The notes: generated from the letters alone by a model not told the origin. A DNA stretch of 64,000 bases from Setoptus koraiensis (GCA_048013815.1 CM106586.1:3658001-3722000), one strand, 5' to 3'. Positions 11,001-23,844 are shown, numbered from the stretch's first letter. Numbers and translations are program-made.

Positions 11001-14000
11001 TTTTACAAGGTGATGCGAAACGTTTACGTAACCATCAAATCTGTGCCTATTCAATTCGACCAAGGTCAGCGCCAGCACAATGGCACAGACCTCTCGACCC
11101 TCATGATGGGGCCCACGACCTCTGGCGGCCAGGCGGTGCAGCTGCATTTTCCGAGCGACATCCATTTGCTGGGAACCGACTGGATGAATCACGACCAGGA
11201 GTTCACGTTGCAACTGGAGCTTGTCGCCACCAATCATGCCAACAATCAAGGTATGTACTGCGTTTATTTGTGCTTGTATTTATGCTTATATTTATGCTTA
11301 TATTTGTGCGATGTTTATATCCACACATAAACATCGGTTTGCACGCCAATATACGCCCTGGCAATATATTATGTTATATCATATGAGGGCGCTATATGAG
11401 TTGGCGATATTTCGAGCGCGGGCCGGCCGCTCGCAGTGAGTTATGACTGTGTGAGACACACAGTCGCTGCAGTAGGCTGGTTCGGTTGGTTGAGGGTTTG
11501 GGGCGCCCCAATGAGGGCGCCCAATGGGGGCTGTGCACATTGTGAGCAAGAACGCCGGAGCACGAGCGAACGGCATTCTTGGCGCTCTCGGGCACGTGCA
11601 GCGTGTCAGCGTTCTTTTGGGCTCCTTTTCGAGTTCTCTTCGAGTTCTTTTCGAGTTCTTTTCATGGGGCGCCCGTTCTCGAGAGAAGTTCGCTCTGCTC
11701 GAGACGAGCGTTCTTTGTTGTTGGCAGCGCCAGTTCCTTGACAAACCTGCAGCCTGCAGAATAATAATTTCATTGTCGACAGCAACCAGATAAAATCTCT
11801 ATTCTCTCTATTTTCACAGCGTGCGCCTCCCATCCAACAGTGTGTGCGTGCGTGTGTGTCGTATCAAACGGTGTGTGCGTGCGTGTGCGTCGTATTCCAG
11901 CGTGTGTGCGTGCGTGTGTGTCGTATTGCAGCAGTGAGTGCGAGGCCAGATAGAAATCATTTCGAACACTCAGTGAGCGGCTATCAGCGGAACAAGCCTC
12001 TTAACTGGGCTTGCAAACAACTCGCCCCATTATAGATTGTCTCTGGCCCGAGTGCGGGGCCCCTGGCCTCGTGTGCAGTCTCGTGCGCTGTGCACAACAC
12101 TTGCGGGCCTCTCAAGCCGCTCTTCGGTTCACGAATCATGGCAAAAGGGCGGCCAGTTCCAAGAAGCCGAACTAGCCGCCGAAGAAACAGACCGACATAA
12201 TGCAGTCCGGATCTGCAGAGCGATCTTATCTGGGGCCCCAAGTGGCGCACACAAATAGCCGCCAGGCAGCTAGGTGCCGCTAGCGCGGGCCAGCGGCCAA
12301 CATAAGAGTAACATGAGATTAATTTTAATTTCATTGAACTTTTTAATGATTAGATTAGTTTCAGGGGAATGGCGGCCAGCAAAGCGAATGCGCCCCAGTG
12401 GCCGGCCGTCACACTGGCCATACGCGACATACGCGCGCAGCCCATTAAGACCGCTGACCAGTGCTTATGGCGGCCACACTGGCCAAACTGGGCCAGTGCA
12501 CAAATGGGCATGATTACATAATGAAGTTGCGTCCATTTCTAGCGGGCTTGTCGCTGCTTGTTTCGCTTGCCAGTTTATCTGGCGCCACTTGTGCCGGTTG
12601 CTGGCTCTCACAGTTACAGTCTCGCTAGTTACTGCCACTTCTCATGCTGGCACCTCTTTTGGGGCCCGTCGGCCCACTGCTAAATAGCACGCTAACGTCG
12701 CCGAACTACCGCTATGACACGCTAAAAGAGCTTCAAAAAACGCGCTCGCCACTCGCTATGGCGCCCGCTCGAATCTCTCTCTCTCTCGAATAGACGGGCA
12801 CGGACAATTTCAAATTGCGGCGCTGGCCAGAAATGAGCCTCAATTATAACTAGCCGGGCCCGTTTGGGCCCCATTTGGGCCGCTCATTTATCTGGCCCGT
12901 GTCGTCCGTGCCCCATTGGCTGGTGTCTCGATATCTGGCCTATATTCTGTTTTATATCCGCTGTTTATAACTGTTATAACTGCTATTACTGTTATATACA
13001 GCCGCCAGCGGTGCCGGCGCACATTACGCAAGTTGCGTAACTAGACGTGCGGATATTTTGTATTGGCAGCTTTTGTGAATCACAGCCGACAACGGACAAC
13101 AGGCAACAGCGAGACAAACAACAACTCGCTGCAACAACAACAACCCCACCAACAGCGAGCGCCTCATCAGCTGACGGTGCCGAATCGATCAGTTATCAAT
13201 GATCTGTCGTTGTTGTTGTTGTTGTTGTTGTCGTTGCTGTTGTTGTTGCTGTTGTTATCAGTCGTTGGTTGTGATAGTTGGCGAGTTGGGGCCAACAGAG
13301 TGGACGAGAAATCGTGACCCAATCTCTTAGTTTGGCACGGCCTCGGGGCACAAATCAAAGTTTGCCAGCTCGATCCAATCTCTGCCGAGCTGCCCAATCT
13401 GGACAACTAATTCTAATTGTTGTGACGCCACTTTGTTGTTTGCAGCGCCCCGTGGGCGCTTTGTCACGGTGACAGTTCTAACTGTGATCTCATCAGCGCA
13501 CTGTCATCATTTGTCCGGTTGTGGTGTCTGGTTCGTCCGCGTCGCTGCCTAATTGAAATTGTCGCCCCTGCCATCCAATTTGGATTGGGCCGGGCCGGCC
13601 AGCCGGTTCGTCGCACCACAAACCGGCCCGACGGGCCGCATCTAGTCTGCGGGTTCTCGAGGCGTGAATATCCGTCGTCGTGCTGTTACTCATGCTAAAT
13701 AATAATAAATAATACACACTTGTCTGACCAATAACTGATCTGTTATAACTCTAATCTATCTAATATCCATACGTGAATATTTGTAAATAGCGCGCGTAGA
13801 CTCCGGACTGCTGAGGGTGGTGTTCAGCATGTTGCGCAACTTCAACAACTACATGTCGCCAAACATGGGCCGCCAATCGCCCGTCCAACAATCAATTATA
13901 AACTCCAACATAGTGGGCGCGTCGCTTGTGGGCGACACAAACAGCGCGCATCAATTGTTTCAGGTTCACCTGACGGCCCCAATCAGATTGGTGCTGAAAC

Positions 14001-17000
14001 ATTTGGAACAGGAGAACGTGTCTAACGCCCGCTGCGCCTTCTGGGACCATCAAATCAGGTAATTAATTAATCAAATCAAGATCAAATTGGCCGATCATCG
14101 CCGTTTATAACTAATTTAACAGACCATTTAATTGATTTATTTATCTTTAACCATTTGATTGATTAATTTATCTTCTGACTGATGACACCAACAACTTGTT
14201 GTGCCTTGCAGCGAGTGGTCAGTGGAGGGATGCAAGCTGCTGAGCAGCAACAAGAGCCACTCCGTTTGCGCCTGCGACCACCTAGCGTCGTTCGCGCTCA
14301 TCATGGATCTCGTCAGCGACAGCCAGCTGCAAAAGGTGAGTTTCCGGCGAATCTACTACCAAATCTCTCGCTATCCACGCACTCGACCGCAACTAATTAA
14401 CTGTCAACTAATTAACTGTCAACTAATTAATCAATCAATCAATTAATCAATCAATTAATCAATTGATGCGTTGCAACGACAGGACTGGTTTCAGCAGCAA
14501 CAAACGCACGACCAGCAGCAGCACTTTGGCCACGCAAACTCGCTGTTGTTGCAGGTCGATTTGCACCAGAGTCGCTTCGTGGTGCTGGTGTCGTGCTCGT
14601 TGGCTTTGTTATTGCTTGTGATACAATTGTTTGCCATTTTGAATAATGCCTACCAAGCCTCAAAGATACTATTATCCATACCTAGCGAATTGCCCCCGAA
14701 TCCCATAATTCACCACCAGCAGCCGGTGAGCTTGCTCCAGCAGCAGCACCTACAACAATTGCCAAACAGATCTCTGGTGTCCGCCACAGGTAGCATATGC
14801 AATCAAGCTGCCACAAATCAGGCCGCTGCGTCGTCGCTGCCGTCGTCGCCCGACACAGCGGCCAGTCACAGTCAGCAGACAACAGCAACAACTGCAACTG
14901 CAACAACTGCAACCGGAACCGGAAATGGTCAGCAGAACGGCGGCGATGCGCCGGCCAGTGCTGCTGCTCAAGGCCAAGTGGCCATAATGAGTTCGCATAA
15001 CAGCAACAACAGCGAGAACGACGTCAATTTGTTGTTGAGCTCGGCCTATTGGCTGGCCAACAACAATGTTTATTTGGCTCAGCAGCCGGTCAGCAAGAAT
15101 TACAGCGCGCTCAAATTTATGCAAGGCGCCAACCGGTTCAACAGAAACTTTCAGGTTCCTCTGCACGTTTGTCTGAAATTGTTGGCCCTGCAATTGCTGA
15201 TAATAACGCTGGTTGTGATGATTAAATCACAGCCGCCACAGAGCATCGACAGCGACAACGCGATGCTGTACGCGCAACAACTCAACAATTATGCAGCCAA
15301 CAACAACTCGGCCAGACAACTGACCACCACGGAGTCGAGCACGATCTCGTCGCTGCTGATCAGCGATTACCTGTCCCAGCAACAGCAACAACAACAACAG
15401 CTACAGCAACAACAACAACAGCAGCAGCAACAACAGCAGCAGCCCACAAACAACAACAGAGCTTGGGCCTCGTGGCTCAACACCTCCTGGTGGCTGTCGT
15501 CCGCAACAAACAGCAACCACGATCAACAACCGTCGAGCCAGTTCAACTTGAGCATTGTGATCCTGTTAATTGTCTATTATCTAATACTCAGCATACTGTG
15601 CTGGCTGCTAGGTGACAGTCTGCAAATGTTCTTAGTTGTGTATAAATTGTTTTATAATTGTTGCGTCTCATCGCGCACCAGCTCACCTGTGCCCAGTGAC
15701 AAGACGCTCTCTTGTTTCCCCTTCAGCGGGCCCTTTCAGCGCCGCTACCCGAAGAGCGCCCCCTTCGCAGCGGCCAGCAGCCACAACTCGGCGGCGCTCA
15801 CCGGCAACAGGGCAACTGTCAGTCAGCTGTACAGCAACAACAACAGATATGACAAACAACCGGAAGCGGCGCTCACTCGTCGCCGTCAATTGTCTCAGGC
15901 GGCCTCGTTGGCATTGATTGGTCAATCGTCGACAAACCATCAGCAAAGCAATCAGCATCATCGACAACTGTCCGCAACTAACGGACATTCGACGGACACT
16001 GTGACGGACACAACGGCGGCCGCTTACGGGCTGAGCGCGGGATCGCCCGCGCCGCGCAGCCCGATGGACGCGCCCAATCAGGCGCTCGTGAGCGAGCGCC
16101 TATACCAGGCAATGACAAACAATTATCAGGTGTATCAGGTACACTCGTCGCCCACTAGCGCCAGCAGCCACGATCAAAAGTCGTCCGGAACCGGCGACAA
16201 TCTGAGCCGCGATCAGCGCCCCCATTCGCTGCACTGGTGCTACATTGTGAGGCGCCTATTGCGCAACCTGTGCTCGCTGTTCGTGCTAATTAATTACGTC
16301 GTGCCGTTGGTGTTGCTGATTGCCATTTGGTTGTATTTGATCCGGTCGCCCACGGGCGCCCACATGAGAAGCAGCGGTCAGCCGCAAGTTGAATTGTACG
16401 ACGCCCAGGCCACCATCAAGTCCATGGCGAGCGCCCTCTTTTTGCCAATTATAGGCTCCATCATGGTGAGTAGCCAGCGATCGATGACTGACTGTGCACA
16501 ATTGAACCAGTCAATTAGTTGGCCAAATCAATTAATTGATACAATCGGCTCAATCAACAATTAGCGAGACGGGCCCAGCAAACAAGCCACTAATCACACA
16601 ATTTCTGCTCTTCGTTCATTATCAACCTAAATAATTTCAAAACGAAACCGTTATCGACCGAAATTATTGTCGAATGGTCAAATGGTCGAATGGTATGCAA
16701 ATTATCGAACGCAGGCCTGCATGGTGCTGGTGGCGCTGTCGGTGGTTCGCGTGGAGCGCCAAAATCAGGAGGTATCACTGAGCGTGTACGCGGGATCCAC
16801 GTTCAAGTCGAGCATGCTCAAGCCCGAATTCGACGCAAGACAGATCAGGTGAGTGGTCAGGCCGATTTAAATCTGATTTCCAATTATCTCGCGCTGCAAT
16901 CGATCGGTCGCAGTGGCGCCCGCTACCAGTAGGCAGTGGCGGTTTCGGATCGCGATAGCATCGGGCGTTATTAACATGTAATGCAGATACAATAAGCGGT

Positions 17001-17510
17001 TATTTTCAATTATTGCCACTGTGCGAGCCGCCGTAAATTTGATTTACGATTTAGTTTGATTTAGTTAGTTTGATTTAGTTGTTGGCTGGCCGTGTAATTA
17101 AGTGAGTTTTGTTTGTGTGCATTAGTTAAACGTTGCCCGTTGGGCAACTTCAATTAATTGATCAAATTGATTTGTTGCGCATACGTTGCGTCGAGTGTGT
17201 GTGTGTGTGTTTGTGGCGGCCACATTACACGTCACTGACACCCCCGATCAACAGCGACACGACACGACACAACAACTTGCGCAACAAGCCGGCAAACGTT
17301 ACGTCACGCCAGCCACCAATGACGCAACAACGCAAACAACATGGTCGACTGTTTAACTGTGAGATGAGATTTGTGTTTCGAGTCGAGTTCTAGTTCGAGA
17401 TGAATGAACTCACAAGACGCAGCGCCCGATTGGAAGGCGAGCAACGACAACATCGCCGACAACAACGACAACAGCGACAACGGCAACGACAACGGCAACG
17501 ACAACGACAA

Positions 17511-17547
<37 letters not shown>

Positions 17548-20500
17548 AAGCCTGAGTGCGTTCGACAGCACACACACACGCGCACACTGTCGGCGCAATT
17601 TGCATAATTAGACATCACTTCCTCTGCCGTTATTGTGTCATTACTTGCAGTGTCGCTTGCACTGCTTGAGATTGCCACCGAGAGAGTGATTTAGTTTGAT
17701 CACGCTCTCACTGTCACAGCGCGCGCATGCTAATTAGCGAGCCGGCCAATCAAGCGCACAGGAGCGCGTTCTCACGATTCGCTCGTTGGTCAGGCCCGCT
17801 GGTTCGTTGGTCTGGTTCGACGGGCCAACGGGCCGACGGGCTGAAATTTCGCGAGCTGGCCCGCGGAACGGGCACGAGTTTTCGCGAGGTCGAATCGACT
17901 CGCACGAGTTCATTCGCTGCCACGTGAGCTCGCCCCGAGCAACACAATTGGGCCACAAAGGGGTGCGCAATTGTGTCGTGTGCACGTGGAGCCAGCACGT
18001 GGTGACACTCGTTGTGTCGTATGGCGCGCGTGTGAGTGGTGAATAACGGCGCCCACCACTCGCGACAGCAACAGCGACAACAACGACATCAGCGACAGCA
18101 ACGGCAACAACGGCAACAGCGACAACAACGACAACAACGGCAACAGCGACAACAACGACAGCGACAACGGGGGCGACTTTGTGACAAATGGCCAGACAAT
18201 ATATTGGTGTGTCATGTTGCGTGGCAGCCAGCGGGTGTGTGTGTGTTGCGGCCCCCACGCGAGTTGTAGTTATAAATGGGCCAGCAAATCAATTGTATCT
18301 CTGTAATATTAGTGTGTTACGTAATATATATCATATATCATACATTGTTGCTTGCCAGCCAATATTGCCAGTTGGCAGCACTTGCGCGCCAAGGAGCCCA
18401 GTCTAATTTGCATAATCATCGACCGCATCAACTGTCTGGCGGTTGTTTGAACAAGACGCACCCTGACGCTGCTGTTTGCTGGCGCTGCCGGCGCCGCTAT
18501 TTGCATATTGGGCCCACCTCCTGCTCGGTCGGTGTGTGTCGTGGCCCCGGCGTGGCGAGTGTCGTGGCCCCGCAATGTAAAATAACGGCGTCGAACATCG
18601 TTTCGAACATATCCAAACGAATCGACTATTTATATACAGTGTGTATATGTTGTCGTGGTGGTGCTGAATAATCGCGCAGTGCGCGATTTCATGCAAGTGC
18701 AGTGCCCAGAGCGCGATTTCGCGATCCAAGTGCGGTGCGCATCGGCCTGGTATCGATGGCTGGCTCCCCCGCGATTGGCGGCCCGCTGATGATACCCGAC
18801 GTCGACCGATAACGAAAGGCGGCGCTGATGAGCCCTCTCTGGGGCGTTCTCGGCCCGCATAATCCCCGGCTGGAGCGGGCCGTCCGTTGTTTGCAGTGCA
18901 GTTGCGCTCTGTAATGTCGGCGGACTTGTCTGTTTATCGTTTGGGGCGCCCGCCCGCTTCAAATGCGCGGATGGGGCGAGCGACGATCGAGCGGCAAACG
19001 GCGATGGAGCGGCGAACGGAGAACGAAATGGCGACGCCCGCTACTCAACTGCAATTGAGCCGGCACGGGCAATTGAGAACGAAACGCCAGCAACACAAAT
19101 AAAGAAACAGAAACGAGAAGCAGAAACGAGAAGCAGAAACGGCGAAAAAGAAACGGCGAAAAAGAGACGGAGAGAAGCAGATAAAAAGAGAGAAGACAAT
19201 CTATTTGGGGATTAGTCGGGGGCCATTGTTTATTTGGGCAAGTGCCGGCCCACTAGACAGGTGATTATTTTGGGCGCCATCTGATTATTTGATATTGCAA
19301 AATGTTTAAAATGTTAGCTAAATCTAAATCTTGGCCTGCCCATTACCATAGCGCTAATGGCGCGCCGGGCGTTCGGGCCCGATCGTTCGCGCGAGCATTT
19401 TTAACAATTTGAACCAACACCAGCGAACCAGTTGTCACGCCAGCGATTACCATTGAAACCATTGAATATCCGGCAATGGCTGGCCGTTGTGCTTCTCGTG
19501 TCGTCTTGCCGGGTCTGTCCGGGTCGAGACAGCTCGCGACGAGACACATGGAGCCTCTATCATGGAGGCTCCATGTGTCGGCTTGCGGTCGGCGATCAAC
19601 CGGGCCGAGGCCATTAAAAGAACGCGCTGAGCGTGTCTCGGAATTGTCATGGTCAGCGACGGATCTGTCCGAACTCGTTAGCCGGACGACGGCCGCTCGG
19701 GCTGGCGAGCTGCACAAACTAACGGCTCAAACTGTACGGCCCAAACCCGCGAAAACCCGCGCAAACTGGCAAGACCAGTGATGGCGATCAGCGAATGGCA
19801 AACGGTGAATAATGAGCGTGTTGTTGTGCGGCGACAACACGCGCAACAACACGCGCAACGGCAATATGCGGCTCATTGCTGGCCCATTTGGGCGCCGGCC
19901 TGAACGGGTTTGAGCGGGTTTGAGCGGGTTTGAGCGGGTTTGAGCGGGCTTGAGCGGGTTTGAGCGGGCTTGAGCGGGCCCAAATGGGCCCGAAATTGCT
20001 CGTGTGCTATTATTATTATTATTTAGAGGTGATTGCGTGCGCAGCGTCTTATTTTGTTAGCTGGCGCCGAATAAATGTGTAGAGGGGCCTGATGCAAATC
20101 TTTGCTCACTCACTCACTTGCCAGCCAGCGCAAACGACAGAGCAAACGACTAAACGACAACCACGCTCTCACTGCACGCCTTTACCACGTGCAAAAGTGC
20201 TTAATTTGCATATATTAATTCTTCTTGGGCGCCCCCTTTAAGCTGGCTTAGTCGCTGCCAGGCTGGCTCGGTGTGCTGGTGCAAGCACGTATTGCCATGA
20301 TAATAATGATAATGGCTCGCTCATTTCAGATATAGCCCATGTGCCAAGTTGGCGAGCCAGAGCTGCAGCCAAAGTCAGATATTTAGTGATGCAGTGAGTA
20401 CGTGCCAAATACAAACACGTGTTGTGATGGCGCGGCCAGCTAAATTGCTGTTGTCGTTGTCGGTGTTGTTGTCGGTGTTGTTGTTGTTTTGCTGGCTTGC

Positions 20501-23362
20501 CGATGTTGCTGGCCGCGCTGATAGCGACAACAACATAGCGCCGTTGCGTAACACTAGCGACGACAACAGCGCCGTTGCGTAACGTACAAACGACGGCTTG
20601 CCAGCGAAAGTTGGCCAACAAGGCGCCAGTGTGGCGCAGGGGCCCAGTATGAACGAAAATGGACGGGCCCGCACTGCATTCACACTGCCTAAATTATATC
20701 ATATAACTTATAAGTTATACGGTTGTATGATATAAGTTATATAATTTGGCCAGGCAACAACCGGCCAGAAACGAGCGGATAAATATATAATATTGAGCTG
20801 TGTATGACGACGACGACGACGACATACGAGAGAGGAATTTAATAAAACACATCATATCGCCCCGTTCGCTTCATTGTTGTTGATGATTCTCTTTTTAGCT
20901 GCACCCGTTCATTTGGGCGCCACTAGCTAGCCGGCGCCCGCTTGTCCAGGCTCGGCTCCGGCAATAGCCGCACTACATGCAGCAGTACTGATGATGGGGC
21001 GCCCGCTCTTTTCATTTCCGGTTCGCCGGCTTGCTCCAAATTCCTGTCGCTGGCGGCCGACTTGCCAGCTCGCCCGACTGACCAACACTGTCCACTAGCG
21101 CCCAACTCTGTCCACGGGCAGCCCTCAGCGGTCAGTGGTAATGGGTTCATCAGCCGCGCTCATCACAATGTAGCCTAGCTTTCCAACGCAACGCATTCTA
21201 ATCGCAACTCAATCAATTCTCCCATGCCCATACCCACGCCAACCGATGCCCACACTGAACCGTGCCCATTTGACCCGATGCCCACATTGAACCTTGCCCG
21301 TGTCGCCCGAATACCCGATGCTCGCGGACGAAAACATCAACGACGGACACATTAACGGACACCATCAATAACCGATACGCTCAACAACAACGACACCAAC
21401 AGAAACTACTGCAAGTCACTGTTGCTGCTGCTGGCCAGCCAGGCCATTTGTTGGTCGCTGTGGCTGGCCATCGTAAGTGACAGGAGTCTGCCGGTGACCT
21501 TGTTTATTTATTTGTTTGCCCTAATCAATTGTTTGCAAGCTTTTATACTGTTCATCAATCAGCGCCATTTAATAGCGCGCACTTGGTTAAATAGTTCGCG
21601 CAATTTACTCTGTTGTTTGTGTTATTATCGTCAACAACAAACAAACAACAACAACAACAACAACACCTTGCGTCATCATTCCGATATGACAGATCATCAT
21701 TCGAGCACCATTAAGAGCGTGCCAGTCACTCGCCAACAACAACAACAACAGCAACAACAACTACAACAGCTGGCCAGTTTGACAGATCAGCAGCAGCGCG
21801 TCAACGATGTCAACAACGGTCTCGATCAGCATCAGCTGATCATGAATCAGTACGGTCTTGGCGCCATGTCGCGCGGCCTATTTCAGCCCGTGCAACAACA
21901 GCAACTGCAGCAGCAACTACAGCAGCAGCAGCACGACCTGCAAAACATTTATCATTTGGAGGTGGGCGCCGGCAACGGACCCATGTCATCTGTGCCGTCA
22001 TCGACGTCATCCACGGCCTCCATCGGCCTGCTGAACCACGTGCCGCCCGTGCACGTTGCCGCCAACGGACAGCCACTGTCGGTGTTGCACGCGCATTCAA
22101 ACACGTTGCATCATCACCTAAGGAAACCCACCTATCAGCTGGCTGCGCACGATTTGCATCAGCAGCAACAGCAGCAATTTCAACAACAACAACAACAGCA
22201 GCACCACCACAGGTCCACGTCGTCGCTGTCCGTGCAGCCGGCCTTGCGGCCGCTCATGAACCTGATACCGAGATTCTTCAAGACACAGTACAATCACGAC
22301 AACAACAACTACAATGGTCAGTACGGCGCCGCAACAGCGACAACAAATTTGCGACCCATTGACAGCAATCAGCTGATGTTTGGTCAGCAATTGGAGCAGC
22401 AACAGCAGCTGTTTCAGCAGCAACAATTGTTCAAGCAGCAACTCTTGCACCAGCAACACCAACAACAGCAGCAACAACTTCAGCAGCAACAACAGCAACA
22501 ACTTCAACAGCAAAACCAGGGAAACGGGAAACCGCCTGTTGATGGTCAGTTAATTAACGCGTCCATATTGAACAATTTGTTCATTAGCGACAACGCGCTA
22601 GTTGCGGCCGCCAACAGGCAACAGCAACCCGCTAGTCGGCTCGCGGCCGGCCCGCAGCACAATGCAGCGGCCGGCCCGTTGAGGGGCGCCGCGCATCCCG
22701 TGCATCACCAATTGTCGCTGTCGAACGCGTCAAACATGTCCACCGGAAACAACGCGCAGCAAATGCTGGCCGCACAGTTCATCGCAAGTCAGCACAATTT
22801 GTTGCATAACAACTACCAGCTAGCCAACTACAACAAATCGTTGGACAACCAACAATCGGACCATCAGCGCCACCAGTATTACACCATCGGCAACAACGAC
22901 GACTCAAGTCGCCTATACGACACCATGTCCAGTTGTGCCCAAAATACCCACACAAACAGTCGGGCGCACAACAGCAACAACAACCATTCCAATTCCACTA
23001 CGTCAAGTTCCATAACTCAGGCGGGTAGCCTGGTGGGTGTGGCAAGTTTGTCGAGTCCCGTGCACAATGCGCCGGTCGCGGACGATCCGTCTGCCGCGCA
23101 ACAGCAACAAACCGCGCCGCGGAACCCGGCCTGCCAGCCGGGCGCCCATCAGCAGCGCACTATTCAGCAGACAGCGGGCAGTTTTCGCAATCAGCAGCAG
23201 CAGCAGCAACAGCAGCTAATTAGCGATCATCAGCAACCGGAACACATTTACGACGTTGCCGCCAGCAACGGGCCCCAAGTTGCGCAACAGAATCAATTTG
23301 CCAATTTCTACCGGATGTCGCCGGCGGATCAATCCATGTTTGCATATCATCACCTCAATTGA
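5012..23362 (+). CDS. Cirl: Latrophilin-like adhesion G-protein-coupled receptor (partial at 5' end)
   Basis: Seven exons join in phase: 5012-6004, 10770-11250, 13800-14058, 14212-14335, 14483-16465, 16715-16848, 21403-23362 (1977 codons plus stop). Exon 1 has a Pro/Ser-rich linker, then a hormone-receptor-like domain (about residues 167-240: Cys, WP-T--GET, CP, W-P, S-C). Exons 1-4 encode a GAIN domain ending in a GPS with CAFWD, WS-EGC and CACDHLA. Exon 5 holds TM1-TM4 and part of TM5, exon 6 the rest of TM5 and an ICL3 motif SSMLKPEF typical of latrophilins, exon 7 TM6 (CWSLWLA), TM7 and a long Gln-rich tail. Oddities: Ala after GPS His-Leu, no cysteine in ECL1 or ECL2, and large Gln/Ser/Asn-rich inserts in ICL1, ECL1 and ICL2. 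An alternative acceptor just before VDLHQSR (about 14556) would trim exon 5. A pyrimidine-rich tract before 5012 suggests lectin-domain exons upstream; ATG 5012 may be internal. Latrophilins are plasma-membrane adhesion receptors. Confidence 0.82.
6599..6642. repeat. Near-perfect hairpin, 44 bases
   Basis: Arms GCAAAATTGAAC and GTTCAATTTTGC (6599-6610/6631-6642) pair perfectly. After one C/C mismatch a second 7-bp stem (CTCGTGT/ACACGAG) closes on a GCCG loop. Confidence 0.9.
6903..6993. repeat. GTTCGGAGTTCGAA 14-mer minisatellite
   Basis: About six tandem copies alternating TTCGGA and TTCGAA; Glu/Val/Arg/Ser-rich frames on the plus strand and Leu/Arg/Thr-rich ones on the minus strand are repeat artefacts. 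Confidence 0.9.
7196..7290. repeat. AACGTGCTGT / AACGTGCCGCTGT minisatellite
   Basis: Mixed 10- and 13-base units in tandem, about eight copies. Frames through it yield repetitive peptides only. Confidence 0.9.
7612..7629. repeat. Perfect 18-bp palindrome
   Basis: GACTCTCGC is followed directly by its reverse complement GCGAGAGTC. It sits inside a wider imperfect inverted repeat (about 7566-7655). Confidence 0.9.
7969..8019. repeat. Perfect 19-bp inverted repeat, 13-base loop
   Basis: Arms 7969-7987 and 8001-8019 are perfect reverse complements (left arm ends GAGCGAGCCG, right arm begins CGGCTCGCTC). It abuts a second, larger hairpin. Confidence 0.92.
8020..8070. repeat. 23-24-bp inverted repeat, 4-base loop
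   Basis: Arms 8020-8043 and 8048-8070 pair except for one mismatch and one bulge. Each arm contains GGGCCCCATCGAATT or its complement, and the loop is AAGC. Together with the preceding element it forms two back-to-back hairpins within about 100 bases. Confidence 0.92.
8986..9009. repeat. (CT)n microsatellite
   Basis: About twelve CT dinucleotides. Confidence 0.95.
9543..9645. repeat. CGCCCGAATACC-type minisatellite
   Basis: Tandem units of CCGCCCGAATACCCGCCCGA type with variants containing ATCCGACA. Confidence 0.85.
10230..10268. repeat. Perfect 13-bp inverted repeat
   Basis: CAACAGACAGTTG (10230-10242) and CAACTGTCTGTTG (10256-10268) are exact reverse complements across a 13-base loop. 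Confidence 0.9.
10319..10395. repeat. 16-bp minisatellite GCCGGCCCGAGCGAGT
   Basis: Four to five tandem copies with single-base variants, upstream of latrophilin exon 2. Confidence 0.85.
11251..13799 (+). other. Latrophilin intron 2 (2.5 kb)
   Basis: Runs from CAAG|GTATGT to TAG|ACTCC; phase 1 is preserved and creates an Asp codon. It holds GTGTGCGTGC repeats (11836-11935), TTCGAGTTCTT repeats (about 11630-11665) and CAA and TTG triplet tracts (13100-13260). No gene is seen inside. Confidence 0.65.
11836..11935. repeat. GTGTGCGTGCGTGTG(T/C)GTCGTAT minisatellite
   Basis: Three copies of a roughly 33-base unit rich in GTGCGT. Confidence 0.85.
17450..17552. repeat. (CAACGA)n-like tract
   Basis: Imperfect hexamer run inside the latrophilin intron; stop-free frames on both strands are artefacts. 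Confidence 0.85.
18061..18175. repeat. CAGCGACAACGG-type tract
   Basis: Imperfect CAA/CAG/CGG triplet array in the latrophilin intron. Confidence 0.85.
19543..19579. repeat. Perfect 15-bp inverted repeat
   Basis: GACACATGGAGCCTC (19543-19557) and GAGGCTCCATGTGTC (19565-19579) are exact reverse complements with a 7-base loop. Confidence 0.92.
19905..19980. repeat. 10-bp minisatellite GGGTTTGAGC
   Basis: About seven tandem copies, some with GGGCTTGAGC. Confidence 0.9.
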
Positions 23363-23844
23363 TTGTTACTGAGGCCTTGATCAGTTGCGTCGTTATTAGC
23401 ACCAGCCCCCAGTCGGCCCAATTAGCCAATGAAATGATCTCAAGCACCAATATTTGTATTTTGTATTTCCTATTTTGTATATTGTTACCTATGAATTGAC
23501 TTGTGACTCACAAGTTGTGAGCCGGCAACTGCCACAGGGCCAAATGACAACCACTTATAAATGCACAGATTGTATTTTTGATTGTCGAAGCGAACAAAAA
23601 GTGTACAGTAGGCATGTAAATTAATTGCGGGCTTGTCCCCAAACGAGGCGTTGTTAAGATTATTATGTAATAATTATTTTTGAACTAATGTGAGAAGGCC
23701 AAGTTGCCAAAAGAGAATTTGTCAGGCGTTCAGTGGGCGCGCGCCAATCGACCGCGACCGACCCGCTGAACCGAACTAATCTGATCTGATCCAATCCGAT
23801 ACAATTTCACAATGATATCGGATGATAATTTAAAATTAAAATTA

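Larger units (their letters stand above)
16849..21402 (+). other. Latrophilin intron 6 (4.6 kb)
   Basis: Runs from CAG|GTGAGT to CAACAG|AAA; the phase-2 join forms an Arg codon between ICL3 and TM6. It contains CAACGA and CAGCGACAA tracts (17450-17552, 18061-18175), GGGTTTGAGC repeats (19905-19980) and a perfect 15-bp hairpin at 19543-19579. Nothing in it looks like a nested gene. Confidence 0.6.

Noticed and set aside
20690-20750. AT-rich inverted repeat around ATATAACTTATAAGTTAT
   Set aside because: Arms match only in part and the sequence is low-complexity AT, so it was not counted with the strong hairpins.
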